A stretch of DNA of 64,000 nucleotides from Shewanella sp. Choline-02u-19 (GCF_002836205.1 NZ_PJBE01000012.1:124001-188000), one strand, 5' to 3'; positions 27,544-36,719 are shown, counted from the first letter of the stretch. Notes: generated by a model not told the origin, from the letters alone. Program-made: numbers and translations.

Positions 27544-28515
27544 ATGACTGATGAGCGCGTTAATGAACCCATTGCACTTTCAGCTAAGGTTGAAGTGTGT
27601 GTCCGTGATGTATTTAACATTGATTCGGATTTAATCGTCACGGGTTATCGTGAACCTAATGCGTATGTTCCAGAAATCGATGCGGGGTATCACTTTAACA
27701 AAGAGGTGACACTTGCTATTTTGGCTGGCTTTGAACATAACCGTCGTGTGATGTTGCAAGGGATGCATGGCACCGGTAAATCTACCCATATAGAGCAAGT
27801 GGCAGCTCGATTAAATTGGCCCTGTGTACGGGTTAATTTAGACGGAAATATCAGTCGCTTAGATTTAGTGGGTAAGGACACCATTGTGATTAAAGACGGT
27901 AAACAGGTGACTGAATTTCAAGAGGGTATTTTACCTTGGTCTATTCAGCGTCCTATCGCACTTATTTTTGATGAATACGATGCCGGGCGTCCTGATGTGA
28001 TGTTTGTGATCCAACGTATTTTGGAGCGAGATGGGAAACTCACCTTACTTGATAAGAATAGAGTTATCTCACCCCATGCTGATTTTCGACTCTTTGCCAC
28101 AGCCAATACGATCGGCCAAGGAGATTACTCAGGCCTCTATCGTGGTGTTCAGGTATTGAACCATGCACAAATAGATCGCTGGAATATATTGGCGGCACTC
28201 AACTATTTACCTCAAGCAGAGGAGGTCAGTATGGTGTTAGATCAAGTCACTAATTTTAAAAAGGAATATAAAAATTTGGTCGACTCTATGGTGTCATTGG
28301 CAAACTTGACAAGGCAAGGCTTTATGGCGGGAGAAATCTCGACCTTAATGTCACCTCGCACTGTGATTACTTGGGCCGAGAACACCCAAATATTTGATGA
28401 TATCAACTTGGCTTTTAAGCTGTCATTTTTGAATAAATGTGAAGCACAAGAGAAAGAATTAGTGGCTGAATATTTTCAGCGCTGCTTCGGACAAGAATTT
28501 ATCTTAACGGAGTAA
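27544..28515 (+). CDS. CobS-like AAA+ ATPase (MoxR group)
   Basis: The 323-residue protein closely follows the CobS pattern. Walker A is GMHGTGKST (73-81), then 'CVRVNLDGNISRLDLVGKD' and Walker B 'ALIFDEYDAGRPDVMFV' (139-155). The 'FRLFATANTIGQGDYSGLY' and 'QIDRWNI' segments complete it. CobS is the ATPase of aerobic cobaltochelatase, and relatives partner with VWA proteins to remodel or insert metal into target proteins. No CobN or corrin genes are in the window. The gene is 4 bases ahead of a CobT-like gene and divergent from xsc. A maturation role for a taurine-pathway enzyme is a guess. Confidence 0.9.
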   Translation: MTDERVNEPIALSAKVEVCVRDVFNIDSDLIVTGYREPNAYVPEIDAGYHFNKEVTLAILAGFEHNRRVMLQGMHGTGKSTHIEQVAARLNWPCVRVNLDGNISRLDLVGKDTIVIKDGKQVTEFQEGILPWSIQRPIALIFDEYDAGRPDVMFVIQRILERDGKLTLLDKNRVISPHADFRLFATANTIGQGDYSGLYRGVQVLNHAQIDRWNILAALNYLPQAEEVSMVLDQVTNFKKEYKNLVDSMVSLANLTRQGFMAGEISTLMSPRTVITWAENTQIFDDINLAFKLSFLNKCEAQEKELVAEYFQRCFGQEFILTE

Positions 28516-28519
28516 CAAT

Positions 28520-30280
28520 ATGATGTTGGTCGATGATGACTCGGTACAAAATCTGCAAAAAAAAGATAGCAGTGCAGACAGGTTAGCAACTTCTTTACTT
28601 AACACTTTTAATAGCCCGTTTTCTGCCCATACTGGCCTGTCACAGCACTGCGTATATCGTAATGTAAAACTGTATCTGGATACCTGCGTGCTGCCATTTT
28701 ACGCGCCGCATTTACAGCATTATTGGCAAGAATTCCCACTTAATGAACCTGATATTAAAGGACGAATAGATGCTTTGTCTTTACGACTTATTTATTCAGA
28801 CACAGTACTTCACCAAAGCCTAAAACCTGAGACTCAAATCGCGGGGTTAGTGTTTGAAATGTTGGAACAAGCGAGAGTCGAGAGCCTATTACCCCCGCAA
28901 TGGCCAGGAATGGCGCTTAATATTGATCAGTTGTTTAGGCATTGGTCGCGTACATTTCATGACTCAGGTTTAACCGATACCACCGTTGGGATCTTGCTTT
29001 ATACCTTAGCTCAAATGTGCCGAGCAAGATTGATGGCACAAGCCGTGTCAGCTGAAACCGAAAGTTTAATCGAGCATACTCGAGCGGCGTTATCGGGCGC
29101 CATTGGTACGCCGTTATCCGGTTTACGTCGATGCCAGCAGGATCAACAAAAGTATGCGGATTACGCGCTGGAAATTGCCCATATTATTGAAACTATGATT
29201 GAAACAGAGCAACGTATTTTAGCGGCTAATGAAGGCGCTACAAATACTGAAAAAGTGCTTAAAGGTTTTGCCATATTACTCGATGTTGTTAGCCATGAGG
29301 GGGAAGGGATTGCCACGGGTATAATTGATAACAATAAGGGCCGCTCAAAGGTAAAGTCGGTCTATCATGTGTTTACGACGCAATTTGATAAAGTGGTTTT
29401 TCCCGCCAAGTTAGTGCGTGCTGAGCTGTTACGAGAATATCGAATCCATTTAGATAAACTGGTTTTACAACAAACGATTAATATCAACCGACTCGCACGT
29501 CAAATCGTTCTGAAACTGAGCCAACTCGAACTCGATGGCTGGCAATCAGCCAAGGATGAAGGTTATATCGATGGCGGCCGACTGCCGTTAATTGTGTGTT
29601 CGCCGAGTGAGACAGCCCTTTTTTATCAAGCTCACCTAAAACCCATTATCCATAGTCAGGTGAGCTTTCTAGTCGACTGCTCAGGCTCGATGAAAACCCA
29701 TGCAAATAAAGTAGCGACCCTACTGGATATTCTGGTGCGGGCATTGGATGTGGCCAAAGTTGAAACCGAAGTGTTGGGTTTTACCACGGGGGCGTGGAAT
29801 GGTGGACCGGCGTTAAAGCAATGGCGTAGACAAGCTTGTCCGCCGCATCCTGGTCGCTTGAACTCGGTATCACATTTGGTCTTTAAGCAGGCTAAACAGA
29901 GTTGGAGAAGTGGCAGGCTTGGGCTAGCCTCGATGCTTAAACTCGATCTGTATAAAGAGGGTATTGATGGTGAAGCGGTAGAATGGGCCTCTCAGCGGCT
30001 ACTAAATCAAGAAACACAGCGTAAGATATTAATTGTTATCTCAGATGGTAGCCCTATGGATACCGCGACACACCAGACAAATGATCCCCTTTATCTCGAC
30101 AATCACCTTAAAGATGTGGTCTTTGCTCAACAACGTCTAGGAGTTGAAATTATCGGAGTCGGCGTAGGAATTGACTTAAGTTCCTATTATCCACGCAATC
30201 TGGCAATTGATCTTGGGCAAGAGCTGGATGTCTCTTTGTTTAATACGTTAGTAGACCTCATCACTTCAACAAAAAGGTGA
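28520..30280 (+). CDS. CobT-like VWA-domain protein
   Basis: The 586-residue protein has a helical N-terminal region and a C-terminal VWA domain. The MIDAS motif is DCSGS (386-390), with later 'VLGFTTGAWNGG' and 'ILIVISDGSPMD' segments. The pre-VWA 'GYIDGGRLPLIV' and 'VLGFTT..W' blocks match CobT of cobaltochelatase. It lacks the long acidic linker typical of true CobT. GGAG lies 7 bases before the ATG at 28520. With the upstream CobS-like ATPase it should form a chaperone-like AAA+/VWA pair. The client is unknown. Confidence 0.88.
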   Translation: MMLVDDDSVQNLQKKDSSADRLATSLLNTFNSPFSAHTGLSQHCVYRNVKLYLDTCVLPFYAPHLQHYWQEFPLNEPDIKGRIDALSLRLIYSDTVLHQSLKPETQIAGLVFEMLEQARVESLLPPQWPGMALNIDQLFRHWSRTFHDSGLTDTTVGILLYTLAQMCRARLMAQAVSAETESLIEHTRAALSGAIGTPLSGLRRCQQDQQKYADYALEIAHIIETMIETEQRILAANEGATNTEKVLKGFAILLDVVSHEGEGIATGIIDNNKGRSKVKSVYHVFTTQFDKVVFPAKLVRAELLREYRIHLDKLVLQQTININRLARQIVLKLSQLELDGWQSAKDEGYIDGGRLPLIVCSPSETALFYQAHLKPIIHSQVSFLVDCSGSMKTHANKVATLLDILVRALDVAKVETEVLGFTTGAWNGGPALKQWRRQACPPHPGRLNSVSHLVFKQAKQSWRSGRLGLASMLKLDLYKEGIDGEAVEWASQRLLNQETQRKILIVISDGSPMDTATHQTNDPLYLDNHLKDVVFAQQRLGVEIIGVGVGIDLSSYYPRNLAIDLGQELDVSLFNTLVDLITSTKR

Positions 30281-30285
30281 TGAGG

Positions 30286-31047
30286 TTAAAGTAGTTTTAA
30301 TACCCCTGATATGAGCAGGTAACTGCCCAGTAGCATCAAAAGAACGAAGACGATATAACGCATTGTCTTTGGCGTTAACGGGGGAGGATAACGCCGAGCT
30401 AGCAAGGTCGTCGCAGACACTAAAGGTAGCGCTAATGCCGATAGGATTAACATCTCTGAAGTGAGTAAACCTTGGTAGGCGAGATAGCCGCTACGTGTCG
30501 CTGAAGTGCAAGCAAAAAGCAGCAATAGCATATTACGTATGGTAACCATTGAGAAGGGCTGACGATAAAAATGAAATACAAGCGGTGGGCCCGCCATACC
30601 AAATAAACCGCCGGTAAAACCCGAGGTGAAACCACTAATAAAGAAAGTGACATCATGGCTACGAAGTTGATTTTCGCTATTTTTTGCGCTGAGTATTGAG
30701 CTGACTCCACTAATAATAATCATCACACCCAATAGGAGTTGTAAAATATTGGTTGCGAAATCGCTTAAGTAAGACAGCAAAATCACGCCAATGATCACCC
30801 CTGGAAATACCGCAATACCTGCGGCTATGACGGCACGCCAATCGAGTTCTTTAAGGCTCCCCGGTAGTGAAAAAGCACAGTTAACTAAGGTGATTAAGCT
30901 GACGACGGCGGCAATAAAACTCAGCTCAGCTAGCCCGAGTGCAGTGGCTGTACCGGTGACAATAATACCGAGACCAAAGCCCGTAGAGGTTTGAAAATAA
31001 GTACCAATCACTATGATCAATAAGAGTAAAGCTAAGGTCGTTGTCAT
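30286..31047 (-). CDS. tauE: TauE/SafE-family sulfite exporter
   Basis: The 253-residue protein has about 8 membrane helices and the family motifs 'STGFGLGIIVTGTATALG', 'ALPGSLKELDWR'-type 'LPGSLKELDWRAV', and 'GFTSGFTGGLFGMAGPPLVFHFY'. TauE of Cupriavidus is proposed to export sulfite formed during taurine breakdown. It is 18 bases upstream-adjacent to pta's stop-side neighbour on the same strand order pta then this gene would be reversed; both are minus strand, with pta transcribed first. It is convergent with the CobT-like gene. GGGAGAGCTCC precedes the ATG. Confidence 0.87.
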   Translation of the reverse strand: MTTTLALLLLIIVIGTYFQTSTGFGLGIIVTGTATALGLAELSFIAAVVSLITLVNCAFSLPGSLKELDWRAVIAAGIAVFPGVIIGVILLSYLSDFATNILQLLLGVMIIISGVSSILSAKNSENQLRSHDVTFFISGFTSGFTGGLFGMAGPPLVFHFYRQPFSMVTIRNMLLLLFACTSATRSGYLAYQGLLTSEMLILSALALPLVSATTLLARRYPPPLTPKTMRYIVFVLLMLLGSYLLISGVLKLL

Positions 31048-31065
31048 GGAGCTCTCCCTAGAACA

Positions 31066-32118
31066 TCAGGCGGGTATTGGTGTAAGCAGACTGCTTTGCT
31101 CTCGGGCTGAATGATTCATCGTTTGAGCTTGAACTACCGTCACAGCGATGACTAAAAAGATATCACCAGCATTACAGCCCCGTGAGAGATCATTAGCGGG
31201 TTTGGTTAAGCCCTGAAGTAAAGGGCCAATAGCAGTGGCCTGAGCCATTCTTTCTGCCAATTTATAACCGATGTTCCCGGCCTCTAAATTAGGGAAAACA
31301 AGGACATTAGATTGGCCTTTCACCTTAGAATTAGGGCCTTTTTTCTCAGCAATATCCGCTACAATCGCTGCATCCAGTTGAACATCGGCATCAATGGCTA
31401 AGTGAGGCATTGCGGCCTTGATGATATTCGATGCGTTGACCACCTTATCGACGGCGGAGTGTTTCGCGCTACCATTGGTAGAGAAAGAGAGCATCGCCAC
31501 CTTAGGTTCTTCACCCAGTAAAGCTTGGGCATTACGTGCGGCAGCCATGGCTATATCAGCGAGCTCTTCGGCATTGGGGTCGATAACGAGACCACAGTCA
31601 GAAAAGATGATGCCGCCTTTAAGTTGATGAAAGGGCTGGCACATAATCATCAAGAAAAAGCTAGAGACTAATTTTGCTTCAGGGCTAACCCCAATTACTT
31701 GTATGGCATTGCGGACCACATCAGTCGTGGTATTCACTGCGCCCGCAACAGAGCCATGGGCATAGCCGAGATCAACGAGAAGATTAGCAAAACAAAGTGG
31801 CTTTTTAATCGCTAGTGCTGCGGCTTCTAATGTCATTCCTTTATGTTTTCTTTTCTCAAAGAATACCTGACTAAACTCGGTGACAAGAGGAGAGTGCTCA
31901 GGGTCGATAACAGTAATCCCATTAAGTGTATTAGTGGCATCGTTATCATTGATAAGCTTCAGAATGGTTTTGATTTTACCGACTAAGATAATGTGAGCAA
32001 TTTTCTCTTTACTGGCGCGTAAGGCAGCTTGAACAATACGTTCATCGTCACTTTCGCATAGCACTATCGTGCGTGGTGATAAACGGGCTTGCTCGATTAT
32101 TCGATCTATTACTTTCAT
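31066..32118 (-). CDS. pta: Phosphate acetyltransferase (short form)
   Basis: The product is 350 residues from the ATG at 32118, the normal length of the short Pta that has only the PTA/PTB catalytic domain. Features include 'RTIVLCESDDERIVQAALRA', 'YAHGSVAGAVNTTTDVVRNA', 'FSDCGLVIDPNAEELADIA' and 'VLVFPNLEAGNIGYKLAERM' in order. It converts acetyl phosphate from Xsc to acetyl-CoA, completing taurine carbon assimilation. Short pta genes are routinely linked to xsc. An upstream ATG at 32151 would add 11 residues, but its ribosome site is too close. The sulfite exporter gene follows 18 bases after the stop. Confidence 0.94.
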   Translation of the reverse strand: MKVIDRIIEQARLSPRTIVLCESDDERIVQAALRASKEKIAHIILVGKIKTILKLINDNDATNTLNGITVIDPEHSPLVTEFSQVFFEKRKHKGMTLEAAALAIKKPLCFANLLVDLGYAHGSVAGAVNTTTDVVRNAIQVIGVSPEAKLVSSFFLMIMCQPFHQLKGGIIFSDCGLVIDPNAEELADIAMAAARNAQALLGEEPKVAMLSFSTNGSAKHSAVDKVVNASNIIKAAMPHLAIDADVQLDAAIVADIAEKKGPNSKVKGQSNVLVFPNLEAGNIGYKLAERMAQATAIGPLLQGLTKPANDLSRGCNAGDIFLVIAVTVVQAQTMNHSAREQSSLLTPIPA

Positions 32119-32349
32119 ATTCACTGTCTTCTTTTGGTTGGGAGTGAGCATCCTTCAGTTACATCGGGTGCTAGTTTTTTTATATATGATTAGAATAAAT
32201 AGTCTATAATAATTAATGAGACAAAAGGTTCCGTTTATTGGCGTTTGTTCGTGATACTATGCGGTGTACACGGTTAACGTCAATGAATTATCAAAAAAAA
32301 ATGGTTATAATCTATGGTTCTCATGGGTTAAAAATCAAAATGGAGGTAT

Positions 32350-33153
32350 ATGAAAGGCTCTCAAACTGACCAACCTCACGCTGTGCAAGTTAATGGTGAC
32401 ACACCGACTCTGCGTCTATTTTCATTATTGGAAGTGATAGCGCAAAGAGATGAGTTCTTTTCATTACAGGGATTAGTTGAAGAAACGGGCTTACCAAAGC
32501 CCACGTTACACAGAATGTTGCAGCAGCTAGAAGCGGCAGGAATTATTCAGCGTGATGGTGATGAACGTCATTACAGTACGGGAGGTAGGCTTCGCCGATT
32601 GGCAGAGCAACTGCTACTGAATAATACAACCCATAGTGCAAGGCGAACGGTGTTACGCCAGCTTGTCGATGATGTGGGTGAGAGTGGTAATATTACCGCG
32701 TTGTCCGGCGGAGAAATTGTCTATCTTGATAGAATAGAAACGGCGGCACCACTGAGGTTTTATTTGAAATCAGGCTCTAGAGTCCCGGTTCATTGCTCTG
32801 CTAGTGGTAAGTTGTTTTTGTCGGAGATGAGTACATCTCAGCGAAAAAGATTATTGGCGCATGCAACGTTAACCCAATATACCGATAAAACCATTACAGA
32901 TATTGAGGCATTAGAGACTGAGCTCGATAATGTTAGGCATGCAGGTTATGCCATCGATAACGAAGAGTTTTTACCGGGGTTATTATGCGTAGCGGTATTA
33001 GTACCAACCCCCTCTGGACGCTCTAATTTATGCTTAGCAATTCAGGCACCGATTATGCGTTTAAAGCCAGAAAGTGCACTGCATTTTTTACCGGCATTAC
33101 AGCGCGCAGCTAGAGCCTTAGCTGCTATTGAAGCTGAAAGTTGGCCTGCATAA
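32350..33153 (+). CDS. IclR-family transcriptional regulator, probable taurine-island regulator
   Basis: The 267-residue protein has an N-terminal winged helix ('LRLFSLLEVIAQRDEFFSLQGLVEETGLPKPTLH' split over residues 26-60) and a C-terminal effector domain ('GNITALSGGEIVYLDRIE', 'VPVHCSASGKLFLSEM', 'GYAIDNEEFLPGLLCVAVLV'). GGAGGTAT precedes the ATG. It is divergent from pta across 231 bases. Known taurine clusters usually carry a MocR/GntR-type TauR, so an IclR here is a different solution. Effector and sites are unknown. Confidence 0.9.
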   Translation: MKGSQTDQPHAVQVNGDTPTLRLFSLLEVIAQRDEFFSLQGLVEETGLPKPTLHRMLQQLEAAGIIQRDGDERHYSTGGRLRRLAEQLLLNNTTHSARRTVLRQLVDDVGESGNITALSGGEIVYLDRIETAAPLRFYLKSGSRVPVHCSASGKLFLSEMSTSQRKRLLAHATLTQYTDKTITDIEALETELDNVRHAGYAIDNEEFLPGLLCVAVLVPTPSGRSNLCLAIQAPIMRLKPESALHFLPALQRAARALAAIEAESWPA

Positions 33154-33764
33154 TATCCGAATAACTTTTAAATTTAGGATTTAGAAGTAGCTTGGATATC
33201 CCTGTTAAAAACGTAAATTGATGTTTAGTGCGTGCAATGGGCTCGCTGAGCCCATTGCTGATGCCACGGTGAGAACGTTATCGACTCGGGTTTTAATGCG
33301 GTATTTTGATAAGCATTAATGAATAATATCAATTGCACTCAGTATTTGCCCCATTCTGAGTCGCTCACGTCGTGCGGTCGACGTTTAAAGCAAATGGCAA
33401 AGCCCTTTAAGCTTTGTTGTGGCTTCTAATATAGAATAACGATTAGCTTCAATCCCCCATATTGCCTACAGGGATTTTAATTTCCGCTGAAGGGTTAAAC
33501 TTTTAATGCAACGGGTATAGGGCCACGATGATCGATGTAAGTTAGCCTATAACCTAAGTTTTTCCATTATTTTACAGAATGGATTTGGCGGCTTATAACT
33601 CAAGCCTTTATTCTCATCACCCATTGTTAATGGCATAACGAATAGCCTCCGACTAAGCTCGATAGATGAGTGAAAAGTGGACAGCCATTGTTGATGGCAT
33701 GACCATCTGTGCCGTTGAACATTCTGATTTTAGTGGCATGCTACAAAATAGGTTCTGGCTTCTA
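33154..33764. other. Long gap after the IclR gene
   Basis: About 610 bases with no supportable gene. A 10-bp hairpin (GCAATGGGCT / AGCCCATTGC, about 33235-33259) lies 80 bases after the IclR stop without a T-run; it may stabilise or end that transcript. The rest looks like decayed intergenic DNA, with near-duplicate phrases such as CCATTGTTAATGGCAT and CCATTGTTGATGGCAT at about 33623 and 33686. Confidence 0.4.
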
Positions 33765-33804
33765 ATAAAAGGCCCTTTTACATATCGGTAAAAGGGCTTT
33801 TTTG
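33765..33804. terminator. Bidirectional terminator before the symporter gene end
   Basis: A perfect 10-bp stem GCCCTTTTAC / GTAAAAGGGC (33772-33781 and 33788-33797) is flanked by A-rich and T-rich runs on both sides. On the minus strand it lies about 30 bases after the symporter stop. Confidence 0.88.
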
Positions 33805-33826
33805 TCAGCCATCTTTGTACTGCAGA

Positions 33827-35053
33827 CTACTTGTGTTGCGGATTAAATCGATCCATCACGACAGCACAGACAGCGTCGCCTGTAATGTTCAGTGAGGTGC
33901 GGATCATGTCAAATATACGGTCCAGCGCAAACAGCAGTGGCAGGCCATCAATCGGGATCCCTGCTGCAAGCAGCACGGCGACGACCAAGAACGACGGCCC
34001 TGGCACACCCGCTTGGCCGATGGCGCCTAGTGTCGAAGTGAAGATGATGGCTGCATAGGCGGTGGTGGTCAGATCTATATGATACATCTGGGCGAAGAAC
34101 ATGGCGACTAAGCCATAATAGATGGCGTTACCCGTCATGTTGATGGTCGCGCCCAGCGGTAATACAAAGGCCGTGGTCGCCTTGGAGATATTGAGTTCCT
34201 GTTCACAAGTTTCCATGGTGACAGGCAGTGTTGCCATAGATGAAGCGGTAGATAACGCCATCGCCTGAGGCTTCTTCATCGCAGAGATAAACTTCATCGC
34301 CGGAACGTTGGAGAAGAATTTTACTATCAACGGGAAGAAGATGAAGGCATAGATAAGAATCGCGACCACGAAGACCACGAATAACTTCAATACGACTTCC
34401 AGAGCCTGAAAGCCGAATGAGCCCACAGATTCAGCCATCAGACCAAATACGCCGAGAGGGGCAATGATCATCACGCAATTGATCATCCAAACAAAGGCTT
34501 CGACTATGGTATTGAGGCTCTTAATAACCGGTTTGGCACCATCGCCTTTCACTTTACTCAATGCGATACCGAAGAAGATACAGAAGACCAAGATCTGCAG
34601 GATATTCCCGGAAGTCATTGATTCAAAGACATTGGTTGGGATCATACCTATCAGAGTATCCATGGCACTGGGAAGTGCGCCTTGCTCTGCGGTGATCTGG
34701 GTGAGTGATTGACCGTGTGCACTAAAGTCAATTCCGGCACCAGGTTTGAAAATGTTGCCCATGACAAGTGCGAGTGTAACGGCAATGCCTGAGGTGATAA
34801 TAAAGAAGGCAAAAGTGCCAATACCCATCTTACCCGCTGAGGGGCTGTTACCTAGGCTGGCGGCGCCGGCGATAATAGATACCACGACTAAGGGGATAAC
34901 GAGCATCTTAACCAGATGAATAAATATGGTGCCCAAAGGTCCAAATATGGCGGCATCTTCTCCCATGTAAAGGCCTACTAATGCCCCTATTATCATGGCA
35001 ATAACGACCTGAAGACCTATATTGTTCATTAATTTTTTATCTGAAATTGCCAC
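33827..35053 (-). CDS. Dicarboxylate/amino acid:cation symporter (DAACS family)
   Basis: The protein is 408 residues from the GTG at 35053, which has GGAG 5 bases upstream; a longer frame back to 35113 lacks family resemblance. It has about eight helices plus two re-entrant loops and the family motifs 'GPLGTIFIHLVKMLVIPLVVVSI', 'STASSMATLPVTMETCE' (serine-rich loop), 'LPLGATINMTGNAIYYG' and 'GVPGPSFLVVAVLL'. It imports glutamate, aspartate or C4-dicarboxylates with Na+ or H+. The substrate cannot be decided by eye. Confidence 0.93.
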   Translation of the reverse strand: MAISDKKLMNNIGLQVVIAMIIGALVGLYMGEDAAIFGPLGTIFIHLVKMLVIPLVVVSIIAGAASLGNSPSAGKMGIGTFAFFIITSGIAVTLALVMGNIFKPGAGIDFSAHGQSLTQITAEQGALPSAMDTLIGMIPTNVFESMTSGNILQILVFCIFFGIALSKVKGDGAKPVIKSLNTIVEAFVWMINCVMIIAPLGVFGLMAESVGSFGFQALEVVLKLFVVFVVAILIYAFIFFPLIVKFFSNVPAMKFISAMKKPQAMALSTASSMATLPVTMETCEQELNISKATTAFVLPLGATINMTGNAIYYGLVAMFFAQMYHIDLTTTAYAAIIFTSTLGAIGQAGVPGPSFLVVAVLLAAGIPIDGLPLLFALDRIFDMIRTSLNITGDAVCAVVMDRFNPQHK

Positions 35054-35569
35054 ACTCGCTCCGTTGTTGAACTGTTCTATTAAGCATTTGCTGAAGAGGC
35101 GTAAAGCTATCACACCCGTGTATCAGGCACTGTGAAACAGCACTTAAATAGGTGGTTAAGTCCTCCTTCTACAAATATATTAGATCCACATTGAGTTATC
35201 TTTAAAAAGTATAGGTAAAAATTAGTATATCGCTAAATCGGATTCATAATTTGTAGGGCGGATTCATGTATCTGTATTTGACGTTCGTTATTTAAGCATG
35301 TGTTTAACGCTTTTTCTTTACGGAGTGAATGAACAAGAGTTTGAGATGTTTACTTAATTAAGCAGGATTACATTTTGTTTCAGCTTCTTTTTGGGAGTGA
35401 AAAGAAGGACAACCATCGTTAATACACTGATTTTCCCAAATCAATCTTCTTCGGTGATTAGCCGCAGGGAGGATGCTGAAAACCTTTCAGCGAGTGAGTT
35501 GGTGAGGGCTGAGCGTTGATCTCGAGTAGAAAGCTAGGTATGTTATTGACTATTAATAGCGCTGTTTTT
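35054..35569. other. Non-coding gap before the integron-like cassette
   Basis: About 515 bases upstream of the symporter and before the first attC-like repeat. No gene was found. It should hold the symporter promoter at its left end. Confidence 0.35.
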
Positions 35570-35685
35570 CAGTCCAACAAGCGACTGATATGGTGTGAAG
35601 TAAACAAGCCTCTGAATTAAGATTCATCAAGGTTATTTGCCAGTCGCCCGTCAGTACATGATTCGCTTGTTATAGGGCGTTAAGT
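35570..35685 (+). repeat. Partial attC-like site (left boundary of cassette)
   Basis: Inner arms AACAAGCGACTGAT (35576-35589) and ATGATTCGCTTGTT (about 35658-35671) are inverted. The right end carries GTTAAGT (35679-35685), which fits the attC core GTTRRRY. The left core (RYYYAAC) expected before 35576 is not recognisable, so the site looks half-decayed or is the junction with non-integron DNA. Confidence 0.5.
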
Positions 35686-35726
35686 TGCCTAGTAGATTGG
35701 CACTTCAACCAATTGGATGAGAACTC

Positions 35727-35999
35727 TTGAAATTAACCGACATAAAAAATCACTTTTGGTTTTTGGGGCTATTAGTGGGCTTATCGGTATCATCTGTTGT
35801 GACGTTGATAATTGTTTTGTGGGAACGGCTAGAGAACCCAAACGGTATTTTTTACAATGACGGAGGGACGAATTGGCAATTTATTTTCGATACTGCGATA
35901 AGTTGGTTTGTCCCAATATTCGTTTATGTATCGCTTGTCGTTACAGTTATTCACTTGTTGTTTTCGGCAATAAAGTGGCTGCTTAAGAGGCAAACTTAA
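35727..35999 (+). CDS. Small two-helix membrane protein on an integron-like cassette
   Basis: The 90-residue protein has membrane helices at about residues 11-32 and 58-82 and a short soluble loop ('LENPNGIFYNDGGTN'). It begins at a TTG with GGATGAGA upstream. Its TAA stop is embedded in the first bases of a well-formed attC site, and it starts 40 bases after another attC-like end. That is the usual packing of an integron gene cassette. The function is unknown and I do not recognise the family. Confidence 0.68.
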   Translation: MKLTDIKNHFWFLGLLVGLSVSSVVTLIIVLWERLENPNGIFYNDGGTNWQFIFDTAISWFVPIFVYVSLVVTVIHLLFSAIKWLLKRQT

Positions 36000-36089
36000 C
36001 AATCTGTTAAGGCGGATTCGTCAGTATGTGCCGTTCTTACGTTGCTGCAAATTTGGCAATCGTTTACTCCCGACTTAACAAGGCGTTAC
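35996..36089 (+). repeat. attC-like integron recombination site
   Basis: The left end reads TTAAC-AATCT-GTTAAGGCGGA and the right end TCCCGACTTAAC-AAGGC-GTTAC. The reverse complement of the right end is GTAAC-GCCTT-GTTAAGTCGGG, so both outer (TTAAC/GTTA) and inner (GTTAAG.CGG) arms pair with a 5-base spacer, as in attC sites. The total length of about 94 bases is within the normal attC range. No integrase gene is in the window. Confidence 0.7.
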
Positions 36090-36323
36090 TTCATTTTCTG
36101 TCGCGTATTTAGCTAATAAAAATCACAAAAGTAATAGCTATGGCTTTAACTAGCTGCAGTTTATAAGTGATCCAGCAAAGGCTCATTTCATTTTTAGTAA
36201 TAACAGCATTCTTAATTATTGATGCCGCCAGCGACAAATATAGACCGTCATAGTGCATGGCACACTTTACGTCAGTGGCTATGATGAACTTATCAGCAGA
36301 TCGAGAGCACCATGGAGAAAGCT

Positions 36324-36719
36324 ATGCCTATCACCGGAGAATGTTTCTGCGGAGAGATTAGATATCAACTAAACGGAAAGCTTCGAGACGCTAAATCTTG
36401 CCATTGCTCTCGATGTCGCAAGGCATTTAATGCGCAGGCATCCGCAGCTGCTTTTGTAGATCCGGAGCAATTCGAGTGGCTTTCTGGTGAAAGTTTACTG
36501 ACTTCGTTTGTGGGTGAGCATGGCTATGGCTTACAGTTTTGTAAGCACTGTGGCTCGACTCTGTGCACCATACATAATGGGAAGATATTGCAGGTTACGT
36601 TAGGCTGCGTTAATGGCTCTCCAGATATCGAAATTGGCCAACATATATTTGTTGGCTCTAAAGCAAGTTGGGAAGTAATGCCTACAGGTGTTGTATTGTT
36701 TCAAGAGGGGCCGGAGTAA
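36324..36719 (+). CDS. GFA-family zinc-binding protein (glutathione-dependent formaldehyde-activating-like)
   Basis: The 131-residue protein has the GFA/CENP-V cysteine pattern: 'GECFCGEIRYQL', 'SCHCSRCRKAF' and 'FCKHCGSTLC', which bind two zinc ions. The start at 36324 has GGAG 7 bases upstream, favoured over the ATG at 36312. The family name comes from one member proposed to condense formaldehyde with glutathione; most members are uncharacterised. It stands alone, with no formaldehyde dehydrogenase nearby. Confidence 0.9.
   Translation: MPITGECFCGEIRYQLNGKLRDAKSCHCSRCRKAFNAQASAAAFVDPEQFEWLSGESLLTSFVGEHGYGLQFCKHCGSTLCTIHNGKILQVTLGCVNGSPDIEIGQHIFVGSKASWEVMPTGVVLFQEGPE

Noticed and set aside
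27544..30280. Cobalamin biosynthesis locus
   Set aside because: Only CobS- and CobT-like proteins are present; no CobN or corrin-ring genes, and the context is taurine metabolism.
33235..33259. Strong hairpin after the IclR gene as a full intrinsic terminator
   Set aside because: The stem is good, but no T-run follows on either strand.
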